DNA of 64,000 nt, from the NCBI RefSeq assembly GCF_030052815.1, contig NC_079500.1, positions 6,036,298-6,100,297 of the forward strand. Reading direction: 5' to 3'. This document shows positions 35,690 to 46,481 of the stretch, in pieces (position 1 is the stretch's first letter; every line of letters starts with the position of its first letter). The position numbers and the translations under genes are program-made. The notes below the pieces were generated by a model that saw nothing but the letters and a program-made list of their open reading frames with translations, was not told where the DNA came from and searched no databases. This DNA is from Hevea brasiliensis (lineage: Eukaryota > Streptophyta > Magnoliopsida > Malpighiales > Euphorbiaceae).

Positions 35690-37250
35690 TGCAAATTTGG
35701 GAGATCAAACCACCATCATTAAATACAGATATCCAAAGGTAGATCTTAAACTTCTTCTCTTCCAACTCGTGTATGCTTTTCGACCCAATGAAACATATCA
35801 ACCCGTTATAATTAACGCATGTTTGACTGATATTGAGAAAGAAAAATTGTTGAGTATTTTGAGAAAATATAGAAGAGTTTTGGGTTACAATTGATGATAT
35901 AAAGGAATTAGTCCAACGCTTGTACATGCATAGGATTTTTCTCGAAAGCAATAGTAAACCCTTCCATCAACACCGTGTTACATTTGAATCCCCACAACAA
36001 AGACGCTAGAAAAAGGAAACTTAAAATTACTAGAATGGCTGGAATTATTTACCCTATTTCAGACAAAGGAGTGGGTTAGTCCCGCGCATGTTGTGTACCC
36101 AAAAAAGGTGGGGTGACAGTGTTAAAACAGAATAATGAATCGATACCCACTGTAATCAAGCATGTGTTGAGAATGCATGTGACTATAGGAAGTTGAACAA
36201 TGCCACAAAGTTAATTACATTTTCCCTTCCTCTTTTATGGATCAATAAATGTTAGAGATTAGCCAAGCATTCTTTCTTTTACTTAGATGGGATATTCTGT
36301 TTCTTTCAAATCTAACTATCCTCGATGACCAATAGAAAAACTACCTTTATTCGTCCCTATGGCACCTTGCTCTATCAAGGATGCCATCGATTGTGTAATG
36401 CGCTCCGCACATTTCAAAGATGATGATGGCCATTTTTTCCTGACATTTTATTGAAGAAATTATGGAGGTCTTCATGGATGGTTTTTCAGTATATGGCAAT
36501 TAATTTTGATTCATGCTTGACTAATTTGTCTAAGATTTATAAGAGACAAATAGCAATGATCCGTGTTGAATTGGGAGAAATGCCACTTATAATCCAAGAG
36601 GGGATCGCTTTAGGGCATTTAATCTCAAATAGGGAATTGAAGTGGATAGAGCTAAAATAGAAAATTATTGAAAATGCCCTCCAACCATCACAAAGGAGTG
36701 CTAGAGTTTTCTTGGACATGTCGGGGTTTCACTCTGTAATGATTTATTCACAGATTTTTCTAAACTTGCTAAACTCCTTAACAAAATCTTTTGAATCATG
36801 ATGTTAATTTGATTTTAATCAAGATTGTATGGTTGCTTTTTGCAAAGTTAAAGACGGCATTAACAATGTGTACTTTTATCATGCAACCTCAGATTAATTT
36901 TGCCATTCAATCATGTGTGATGCAAGGAGTTTGTCGCTGGAGTTGTCCTTGGCCAAATAAAAGATAGAAAACCTTATGTGCCATTTACTATGTCAACCCT
37001 TTGATGAAGCCCAAGTCAATTACGCCACAATCGAAAGGATTCGCGAATTTCAATAAATTCCGCTCTTATTTGGTCAACTCAAAGGTACTGTTTTCATCAA
37101 TTATGCAAGAATAAAGTATTTAATAGCAAGAAAGAAGCTAAATCTTAGGTTGATTAGATGGATATTGTTACTTCAAGAATTTTGATTTGAAATAAACAAG
37201 AGATAAAAGGGTGTTGAGAATGGTGGTCGATCACCTTTCTAAAGGATGAA
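35690..37250 (+). pseudogene. C reverse transcriptase and RNase H remnant
   Basis: RT begins after pieces resembling the pre-RT linker (VDLKLLLFQLVYAF; EKEKLLSILRKYRRVLG). RT is shown by LNWEKCHL-like, EGIALGHLISN and related fragments in shifted frames. RNase H follows, with KFRSYLVNSK and, near 37150-37240, a tail like DLK...VVDHLSKG. Many stops and indels. It once made the polymerase that copies element RNA to DNA. Confidence 0.7.
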
Positions 37251-38400
37251 AACCGAAAAATAAAGATGATGAAATTGTGCCAATCGATGAGTTTTTCATG
37301 AATGAGCAGTTGTATGTGCTGAATTCTCAAGACTTCCATGGTTTGTCGAGATATTGTGAATTTCTGTCTTGTGGGTGTCTTGCCACCGGATGTCTTGGCA
37401 GCAAAGAAAAAGATTCTGTACGATGTTAAATTTATTCTTGGAAGAACCTCTTTGTTTAGAAGATGCAATGATGGAATACTAAGATGTATACCAGAGGGTA
37501 GAAGAAATGCACATGATGTTATTTACCATTAATGTCTTTCCTAATATATGGTGGTCATTTTAGTGTCTCAAAATCAAGCAGAAAAAGTTCTGACATCAAA
37601 GCTCCTATTGGCCTAATATGTTTAAACATGTGAGAGACCTGAGGTTAAAAGCAGGATAGGTGCCAAGGGGTGTGCAACATTTCCAAAAGAGATGAGATGC
37701 CCCAACAAATTCATATATTAGAAGTCAACTATTTGATGTGTGGGGAATTGATTTCATGGGGCCATTTCCATCTTCTATGGAAATAACATATCTTGGTGGG
37801 TGGATCATGTATCTAATGGGCAGGTAAGCTATCGCTATACCTACCAATGATGCAAAGTTGTGGTGAAATTTCAAAAATTTGTTTTGACTGTGTTTGGTGC
37901 CCCATCGCACATAATCAGATGGAAATATTTTTGTAACCACCACTTGAAAATTGATGAGAAAATATGGGGTAAAGCATGTAATTGCCACACCATATCATCC
38001 TCAAACAAATGGCCAAGTAAGAAATCACAAATAGAGAAATCAAGCAAATTCGAGAAAAATCACACAAGTCTCGCAAGATTGGTCCTTTAATTAGATGACT
38101 CTTTGGGTATATAGAACAAGATTTAAACCCCATAGGAACTACACCTTATAGGTTAGTTTTGGGAAATCATGCCATTTGGCCCTAGTTAGAACACAGTTTA
38201 TTAAGCCATAAGAGCAATCAATTTTGATTTACAAGTACAATAAAGACTTCAGTGAATCCTTGATGAATTAGAAGAATTGAGACTGATGCTTATGAAAATG
38301 CTAGATCTATAAAGAAAGAAAATGGCATGATAAGCATATCAAGAAAAAGGACTCTAAAAGAAGGAGATTTGGTTCTCCTTATTCAATTCAAGGTTAGCCT
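37251..38400 (+). pseudogene. C integrase remnant
   Basis: Pieces in different frames: DEFFMNEQLYVL, LFDVWGIDFMGPFPSSM (region of the first catalytic Asp), [38 protein letters not shown] and a GTTPYRLVLGNH tail. The order matches the B integrase. Beyond 38400 no coding trace is seen. Confidence 0.7.
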
Positions 38401-38736
38401 GCCAGAAAATTAAAATTGCTGTATCAAGTCCATTCAAAAGAATCAAAAGTTTTAATTCATGGAGGCTGTGGAAATTTTTGGTGAAAACTGCAATACTACA
38501 AAGGACAAAGATTGAGGCACTATATTCAAAGCAGAGCTAACGAGAAGATAGCAACTATCTCTCTCATTCTCCAAACATCTGAGGAGTATGGTGCTTAAAG
38601 ACCTAACCATAGCATTTTTGTGCATAACTCCCAATTTTTCTTTCATTTGTTTTGTTTTTTTATATACTCCGTAGATTCAGACTTAATATTGTTCTAATTT
38701 CCAGTAGAGATGGGATGCAATGTATTGTACAACGAG

Positions 38737-38778
<42 letters not shown>

Positions 38779-40717
38779 ATTTCATGTCTTTATTTGGCTG
38801 ATGAACAATTAGTATTTTGAACGTTAGTTATATTTGCTTGTGTTGTTTTTATTTTATCAACCATTTGATTTGATTACGCTTTTTTTAGTTCCATAAAATA
38901 CATTTTTACACTTAGAGTGATTTAGCACATTGCCTTCGCTGCTTTATGTGCCATCAATCACACTTGATGGTTACATTTTTGAGCTTATAACTTCTATTTC
39001 AACTTTTGAGTTTAATTGATTTAATGGATTCTATCGATCGCTTTTGCAATGATGCAGCAGTCATTCAAATTTTATCTAATTAAACTGGCCGCACTTCAAT
39101 GGAGTAAACATCTATCTCTGCCCGGTCGCCAACGTTGTGCTCGCTATGCAATATGGTAATAATTCTTTATGCACATCGCCAATTCATTTTCTTCAAGACA
39201 CATATAGCCAAATTATCCCATTCCTTTGCACTCTTTTAACATTGAGGACAATGTTCATTCTGAGTATGGGGAGAGGAAATTTTGCAAAAATTATTTTCCT
39301 TTTCATTTGCATATAGTGACACACCTTTTCACATTCTCATACTTGTACATATTCACATATATACACCAGATATATTCATATATACTTAAGACTTGGGCCA
39401 GAATAAGAAGTTGACTATACATTTTATACACTCATGCATTTCTATTCATTCATTCACATTTTGGATTTTTAAAATCAGCCTTGAATCTATAAGCCACTTA
39501 TTCAAGCAATCCAACTTGCCTTTAGATGGTTAGTGGAATGAAAAAGTTCCACTGGGTGCAAAGTCTTGGGGTTACTATTCTTTCTCTACTTAATATCGAA
39601 AATTAATACATTCATCTAGGTATGATTCTGATTAGTTATTTTATTTTGAGTGTCTGGATAAGCCTTAAGAAAAAGAAAATGGTTATTGTCGCCTCACCAT
39701 TCCTAACAAGCATCTTAGGATCTTCAAAGTAAATTTTTAACTTGCATTTGATAAGAATAAGGATTTAGCATTCCTTCATATATTTTAAACCTCACATTTA
39801 GCCTTAACTCTACCTTAATTTATTTAACCCTCATGAACCCTCGAACCTTAATTCTCACTTCTTCGTGGAACCCAAATCATTTACCCAGCCATTAAACCTA
39901 AACAATCACCACCTATTATGAGAATAGTATCAGAATAACTAAGTGCATAAAAATATATAAAAAAATTAAAAAAAAACTTGAGGATTGAAACATCTGAAAA
40001 GTGCTAGAGTAATTGTGGAAAGTTGATAAAAAAATAAATAAATAGTCACAGTGAACTCTAAAAAAAGGTGACTAGTGTGACGGAAATGGGACACATACAA
40101 AATAAAAAAATATATTATAAAAGTAGTCCCTTATTGTGTTAGCACTTAAGACATTGTGAATTCTTTCCTCGAGAAAAAAATTAGTATTATAAAAATAAAA
40201 AAATAAAAAAATATTTGAAAAAAAAAAAAAGGATGCACTTGAGTTTCATGATTAATATTATTCTCATATTTTGTTTACCTTATTCCCTTTGTTAACCACA
40301 ATCTTACCCTATTTGAACCCATTACAACCCTCTTAAAAGACCTAATGATCTTTGAAAAAATGCTTCGTTAAATTAGTAGAGTTAGATCTTATGCTTTACA
40401 AGTAGGTTTGGCAATATATTTCATACATTACTGACCATCTATTTGAGACACACACATCTACAATGAGTTTGTTTTGGTACACTGACTTTGCATGGTTAGT
40501 ATTTGTTGCTTGGGTTGATTGGTTAATTTACTATTCAGACAATGGTATTGCTGGCTTCATTCTCGCTTTCTGGGAATTTGGAATGTTGGTGGCTGTGAGG
40601 TAAGTTGGTAGTTTGATTAGTGAATTTGAGTTTTCAAAGACTGATTCTGACTCCCTTCCAAATGAGTTTTATTTAATTTGCTTTGAGGACAAGCAAGAGT
40701 TTGAGTATGGGGAATTT
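38401..40717 (+). other. C 3' noncoding region with polypurine tract
   Basis: No supported gene. An uninterrupted A-run of about 38 bases lies at 38740-38777. The polypurine context GAGTATGGGGAATTT ends at 40717, just before the 3' LTR. The region 39900-40240 has many A-rich words. Confidence 0.6.
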
Positions 40718-42249
40718 GATGCATGCATTTTAGATCACTAGTGAGTAATTTTTTGCACATAATTTACTCCCTTATTCATTATTTTAGATATTAGTATATA
40801 TTTAGTCAATTTTATAATTTTCATATTTCTTAGTTTAATTTTGGAATTTATTTGTTTTGTGGTTAAATCGAGAAATTTGATGTATTTTGATCGTAGTAGC
40901 CATTTGGAGGAGACAAATCGAATTGCAAAATTTTGGTGTTGAGTAAAAAAATGGCCGAGAGCACACAACCGAAAATAAACCAATTAGCTATGTCATATGT
41001 CGATCGGTCGATATATTAATATCGCCGAAATGCACATTGACACACAAATCACGATATATCCGTTCACGACTTACTTTATGTCGCTTTTAATCGAAAATTT
41101 TGACGTACTCGCGTTACTCCAGCCTCACTCAGTCACTTCTTCTCGATCCTTCCCTTAATTTTATTCTAGAACGCTCCCTCACATATAAAAAGTGCCTCTG
41201 ATCGCCTTTCTTCATAGAGGAGCAAGGGAGTCATTTAGAAAGATAGAAAGAGGGAGTTTATGGAAACATCTTTCTAGATTTTCACAGAGTTAGCTAGTGA
41301 TCATGCTGTAATTCTTCTCATGCAGAGATCCTGGCCACACTCCTTTAGCTACATTTCCATTATTTCTTCATTTCTTCATTTCAGTTTGTCTTTTAAACAA
41401 TGATTTGTGAGTAGTTTATTGAGATTTTAGAGGGCTTGTAATATTGATTTGTTTTCAGGTTTTAAACCAATATTGTTTTAAATGAAGATTGTTATATTTG
41501 ATTTATCAGTTTATTTCGTTTCGATGAATGGCTCATTGCTGTTTTTAACTTTATCACAGATGACTCCAAAAGAATATTATCGGGGGATGGATAATCTTGC
41601 AATAAACTTTATTTTCTTGTGTTAGAGTGGGAACTTTTCCAAAATCAATTAGGAGCATTAATTGCTTCTTGTTAGATTTGAAATACCGTGAAAATAGGTT
41701 TGATTTAATGAAACCAATTTTGAGATGTCAAAAGGTTTCAAAATTCTCTAAGAATTAGATTTCAAAATTGCAATTACATGTGTTTCAATAAATTAGGAAA
41801 ATCACATGCAAACAATATTGAAAATCCAATCTCTGTAATTTATTTTTCATTGAAATTAGATATAAATCCTCCAAACTCATAAATAGCAATTTAAATTTAA
41901 ATCCAATTTAAATCCAATTTCTATGTAATCACTATTTTTATTTTTATTGAATTTAGATTAATTCTCAATTTATAAATAGATATTTCAAATTAATTTTGGG
42001 TAATCTAGTTTAATTAATTTTAGTTAATTGATTGATCTAGTTTTAATTTCAAATACCAATTTTAATTCAAATTTCATTTTACATCTTTAATTTTGTCTTA
42101 ATTTTAATTTAGATTTATTTTTAATATCTTTTTTAATTTTTGTCATTCTAATTTGTTTATACTTTTATTTCCAATTTAAGCACAATTCGTGGATCGATAT
42201 CAATTTTAAACACATACCATCAGATCCGCAGCACTATGACACACTGCAC
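40718..42249 (+). repeat. C 3' LTR
   Basis: Matches 31438-33037 but is shorter, with many one- to four-base gaps, often in short homopolymers. Its TATA region reads CATATAAAA at about 41182-41190. The end is fixed by the resumption of the B integrase antisense at about 42251. Confidence 0.85.
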
Positions 42250-43617
42250 GTTTGCAATAGCTTCACCCACTTGACATTACATAATAACTCCAACTAGAAT
42301 GTATTTATTACTAAATGAATAGAGGAAATGGCCCCATAAAATCTATTCCCTGTACATACATCAAATAATTTACTTCAAGAATATCATTTAGGGCATTTGA
42401 TCTCTTTTTGGACAATCTCACCTTTGACATTTATCATCTAACACAAATACATCCCAAAAGATTCGACAAAGAAACTTTAGTCGAGATTCCAAAATATTCC
42501 TCCATAATCATATGGCAATGATTATATTACTGTTCCTCATCAGAATACATCTCCCTTATTAAACCATCACAAAGATCTCCTAAAGAGTAAAGATCATCCC
42601 ATCTATAAATTTCACCTCATGCAAAAACTTTTTCTTTGTTGGCTATGTCATACCTAGAAAAACCTGGTCAAAGACGATATTTCACAAAAGTCTCAGAGAT
42701 ACCACAAAAATTTAGCAACAAGAGAGAAAAAGTTGTTCATCCAAGAAAACTCATCAATAGGATTTCATCCAATTCTTCATCATCCACCTCAGCTTCTCTA
42801 CTAAGATTATCTCAAGAACTACATTTTCACCCTTCTTATCTCTAATCTCCAAATCAACTCAGAAGACGTATCCACCCACGAGCCTAGGCTACCTCTCTCC
42901 TCCTTTGCACGGAGTAACACCGATGGCTGCATGATCTAAAAATATGTAACCACTTTGAGTCAATTATGTAAGGTCTCAACTTTTCAATGCAAAGACAATT
43001 GCTGCACTCCTTTTCAGTTGTTGCATAATTTGTTTGAGCTCTCATTCAGTTGTTCTACTAGCATAATAAATAAAGATAAAAGCCTTTGTCCTTTCTTTTG
43101 ACCAAGAATGTGCCCACTGTATGAAGGTTAGCATCACACACAATTTCAAAATAGGCTCCAATCAAATGGGTGGTTGCATGATCTGCAAGTGCTGGATAAG
43201 AGCTTGCTCAACTGCAAAAGCATCCAAAACACTCTGGTCAAATACAAATGGTGTGTCATTACTTAACAAATTAGACAAAGGTTTAGCTATTTTAGAAAAT
43301 CCTGATAAAGCTGCCCAGAACCCGCCAAGATGTCCTAGAAAAACTTCGGAATTCTTGACATTGGTAGGAGGAGCCATCTTCTCTATCACTTCAACTTGGC
43401 TTTATCAACCTCTATTCTCCAGATACCAAATGTCCAAGCACTATCCCTTCCTCGAACCATGAAATGACACTTTCCTAGTTTAACACACAAGGTCAAGATT
43501 CCACATCGCCGTGAAACTTTGTGAAAGGTTAGCCAAGCATATGTCAAATGAAGATCCATAAACAGAAAATCATCCAAAAACCTATATTATATCTTCAATG
43601 AAATCTGAAGATTGCCA
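42250..43617 (-). pseudogene. B RT C-terminus, RNase H and integrase N-terminus, decayed
   Basis: Read on the minus strand from 43617 leftward: RT fingers/palm remnant with FMDDF-like and LGKCHFMVRG; the RT-RNase H link with MAPPTNVKNSEVFLGHLGGF and SKIAKPLSNLL (43162-43389); RNase H pieces including an NYATTEKE match near 43020; and integrase N-terminal pieces ending in GIDFMGP near 42335 and a WVEAIA-type sequence at the C insertion. Frames change every few dozen codons. This decay contrasts with the almost clean frames of B on both sides (30613-31437 and 43618-46347). Confidence 0.75.
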
Positions 43618-45060
43618 TCATGCACCTTTGAAAAGTGGTCGGGTGCACAGACAACCCAAATGGCATCCTCCCGAAGGAAGTTGCTTAAGTTCTACCTTAG
43701 GTGCATCTTCTTCCTTGAATGATGGTTGCTTAGATTCTGCTTTTTCCTTTTGTGTGAGTTGAAAAACTGGAGCAGAAATGAATGGTGGACTTCCCTCTAG
43801 ATGTTGAGCATATGCAGCCACATGAGGGTTGTCATAGTCTATGCCTTCTCCATGAACCAAATAATTTTCAAGTGGATCTTCTGGATATCTTTTTCTGAAG
43901 TGTTCTTCAACCAGCTCATCAATGATATCAACTCTTAAGCAAGTATCAGCTTCAGAATGATGCTTCTTTATAGTGTTATTAATATTGAAAACCAGTTGCT
44001 CTTCACCAACTCTAAGAGTCAATTTTTCTCCCTTAACATCAATTAATGCTCCTGCTGTAGCCAGGAAAGGCCTCCCCAAAATGATTGGAATATTAGAATC
44101 TTCCTCCATGTCCAAAATGACAAAATCAATAGGTATGTAGAACTTCCCAACCTTCAGAAGCACATTCTCCAAAATTCCTTCAGGATATTTAATTGATCTG
44201 TCAGCTAACTGAAGAGAAATGTGGGTTGGCTTAAGATCTCCCATGTTTAGCTTCTCATAAATAGAGAGGGGCATAAGGCTAACACTAGCCCCTAAATCAC
44301 ATAAAGCTTTTATAGAACATGATTCCCCAATGTGGCATGGAATTGAAAAACTCCCTAGATCTTTGAGCTTTGGGGGAAGTTTCCTTTGAAGGATAGCACT
44401 ACATTCTTCTGTCAAAGCTACAGTTTCATGGTCTTCAAGTTTCCTCTTGTTTGAGAGAATTTCTTTCAAGAATTTTGCATAAGAGGGCATTTGTGAAAGA
44501 GCATCAACAAAAGGCACATTTATGTAAAGCTTCTTCAAGACCTCTAAGAAGTTCCCAAATTGCTTATCAAGCTTGGCTTTTTGAAATCTTTGTGGAAAGG
44601 GAAGCTGTGGCTTGTAAGGCTCTGGAGGTATGTATTTTTCTTCTTTCTCTTCAATATTCTCTTTACATTTTTCTGCACTCTCTTGTTTTTCACTTTGTTG
44701 TTTTTCACTCTCATCAATTTCTTTCTCATTTTCTCTCTTCTCACTATTTTCACTTTTCTCATTATTTACAACTTTCCCATTTCTCAAAGTAATAGCTTGA
44801 CACTGTTCTCTTGGGTTTTCTGGTTGACTTGGAAGTTTTCCAAAAGACTTGGTACTTGAGGAAGATGCTTGTTGCGCAATCTGATTTTTCAGCATTCTGT
44901 TATGTGTTTGCATCTGTTCTAGCCTTGCTTTCATCTCTCTCATCTCCTCATCATGCTTATTTTGGTTAGCAAGAATCTGTTGTAATAAAGCTTCTGTGGT
45001 GGAACTTTGTTCTTGCTGTTTTGGAGGAGGATTCATATTTTTCTGCTGAAAATTAGGCAA
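43618..45060 (-). pseudogene. B gag C-terminus and protease, fused to RT fragment
   Basis: An open stretch of 480 codons. Residues about 10-65 are Gln-rich with a likely coiled coil, residues 100-142 are very rich in Glu, Lys and Ser, and PPEPYKPQLPFPQRF follows at 145-159. The aspartic protease active site is CDLGASVSLMP at about 254-264, followed by LADRSIKYP and IILGRPFLATAGALIDV. Near the end, after PKVELKQLPS, the frame runs directly into out-of-frame RT sequence (the MPFGL region), showing loss of roughly the first half of RT. It is in frame with the upstream gag but separated from it by two stops (45136-45138 and near 45092). The protease would process the Gag-Pol precursor. Confidence 0.85.
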
Positions 45061-45135
45061 TGGTTGCCTATTTTGCTGATATGGAATTCCTTATTGCTGT
45101 TGTGATTGAAAATTCTGATTTGGAACTTGATTTTG

Positions 45136-46347
45136 CTAATTTCCCCATGAAAAGTTGGGATGATTCCTCCAATTTAGATTACAAGTTTGAGAGTAAGAAT
45201 TCCCCATTTGCTTGTTTCCATAATTACCAACATATGCTGCTTGTTCTCTATAGTCTACTCCACAGCTGGTAGTTCCCTCTGCATAAGCCACTTGTTGTGA
45301 ACTTCTAGATGATGATGATGAACTAACCAACATACTCAAATCTTCCATCTTCTTAGCCAAAACATTTGTAAGTGCATCGAACTTTGCATTAATCATGTTG
45401 AACTTTGCATTAATCATGTTGAATGGATCAAGATCATACATTCCAGCAGCTTGCCTCCTTTGAGTTGGAGCTGGTCCTCTTGGACTACTCCAAAGATGAG
45501 TATTCTTTGCAATTTTCTCCAATAGCTCATAAGCTTCATCTTCATGCTTCATAATAAATTCTCCTCCTGTTTGAGCATCAATAATCCCTCTAATTGCAGG
45601 AGTAACATTGGTGTAAAAATTCTGATTTATCATCCATTTTGGAATGGCATGATGTGGGCATTGTCTCTCTAATTCCTTCCATCTCATCCATGATTCATAG
45701 AGAGTTTCATCTTCTCTTGGTCTGAAAGCTGTCATTTGATTCCTCAATTCTTGAGTTTTTCCAGGTGGAAAATACTGTGCAAGAAATGCATCAGTGAGTT
45801 GCTCCCAATTTGTGATGGAGTTGTGAGGTAAAGAATCAAGCCAATCCAATACTCTATCTTTCAAAGAGAATGGGAATAGCTTCAATTTTGCTGCATCATC
45901 AGACACTCCAGGTTGTTTTTGCATGTCACAAATCATAGCAAACTTCTTCAGATGTGTGTGTGGATTTTCAGAAGAATGTCCCCCGAATTGGGAATTTTGA
46001 ATCATTTGAAGAACTCCAAAATCCATCTTGTAACTATTTGCATCAATTCTTGGTCTTGCTATGCTCTCTCTCAAGTCATCAAAACGAGGAAAAGCATGAT
46101 CCATCATACTTCCCCTAGGCACATTAGCATTTATAATTTCTTCACCTTGGGCTGCGTTTTCATTGTTTTGATCATTTCCAGCATTAACACCAATTCTCAT
46201 TCTTTCATCAGCCATGACTTCTTCTAATTCAGTTTCTCTCAAAGCTTCTTTTCTTTTTCTGGTTTCTTTCTTGTTGGCTTTATAAAATTTCTCAATTTCA
46301 GGATTAAACAGTAAGGATGTGTCACTTGCGCTTCTAGCTCTTCTCAT
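45136..46347 (-). pseudogene. B gag, N-terminal part
   Basis: 403 codons opening with MRRARSASDTS. The retrotransposon gag domain runs from about residue 130 to 245, with GHSSENPHTHLKKFAMIC, KLKLFPFSLKDRVLDWL and LAQYFPPGKTQELRNQMTAF, the pattern of Athila-type gag. Gag forms the particle that packages element RNA. A duplicated FNMINAK heptad-sized segment lies near residue 320. A CAA-to-TAG type stop at 45136 ends it early; the same frame continues beyond it. The start fits its place about 110 bp after the PBS. Confidence 0.85.
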
Positions 46348-46457
46348 AAAAGATTAAAAGTACCTGAAAAAGAACAAACAAACACAAAATGAAAAGATAA
46401 CAAAGATAAAACTATAAACAACTACAATAATCAAGAATTCAATCTTAAACAAACAAC

Positions 46458-46475
46458 TCCCCGACAACGGCGCCA
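46458..46475 (-). promoter_or_regulatory. Primer-binding site of B
   Basis: Minus-strand TGGCGCCGTTGTCGGGGA, six bases after the 5' LTR. It is the usual PBS of the Tat/Athila lineage (tRNA-Asp type) and fixes the orientation of B. Confidence 0.85.
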
Positions 46476-46481
46476 AAAACT

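Larger units (their letters stand above)
31438..42249 (+). mobile_element. Element C: degenerate Athila-like retrotransposon
   Basis: Plus-oriented, inserted in the integrase of B. LTRs lie at 31438-33037 and 40718-42249, both starting TGATGCATGCATTTTAG; the 3' one is preceded by a polypurine context (GAGTATGGGGAATTT). Flanks are GTTGC on the left and TTTGC or GTTTGC on the right, an imperfect 5-bp duplication. The right boundary is less certain, within about 5 bp. Gag, protease, RT, RNase H and integrase remnants follow in the expected order, riddled with stops and frameshifts. LTR divergence is high, about 20 differences in the first 250 bp, half of them indels. Confidence 0.85.

Noticed and set aside
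43121..44859. Plus-strand frames of about 100 codons across the B gag-pol region
   Set aside because: Shadows of the minus-strand gag-protease and RT/RNase H frames.
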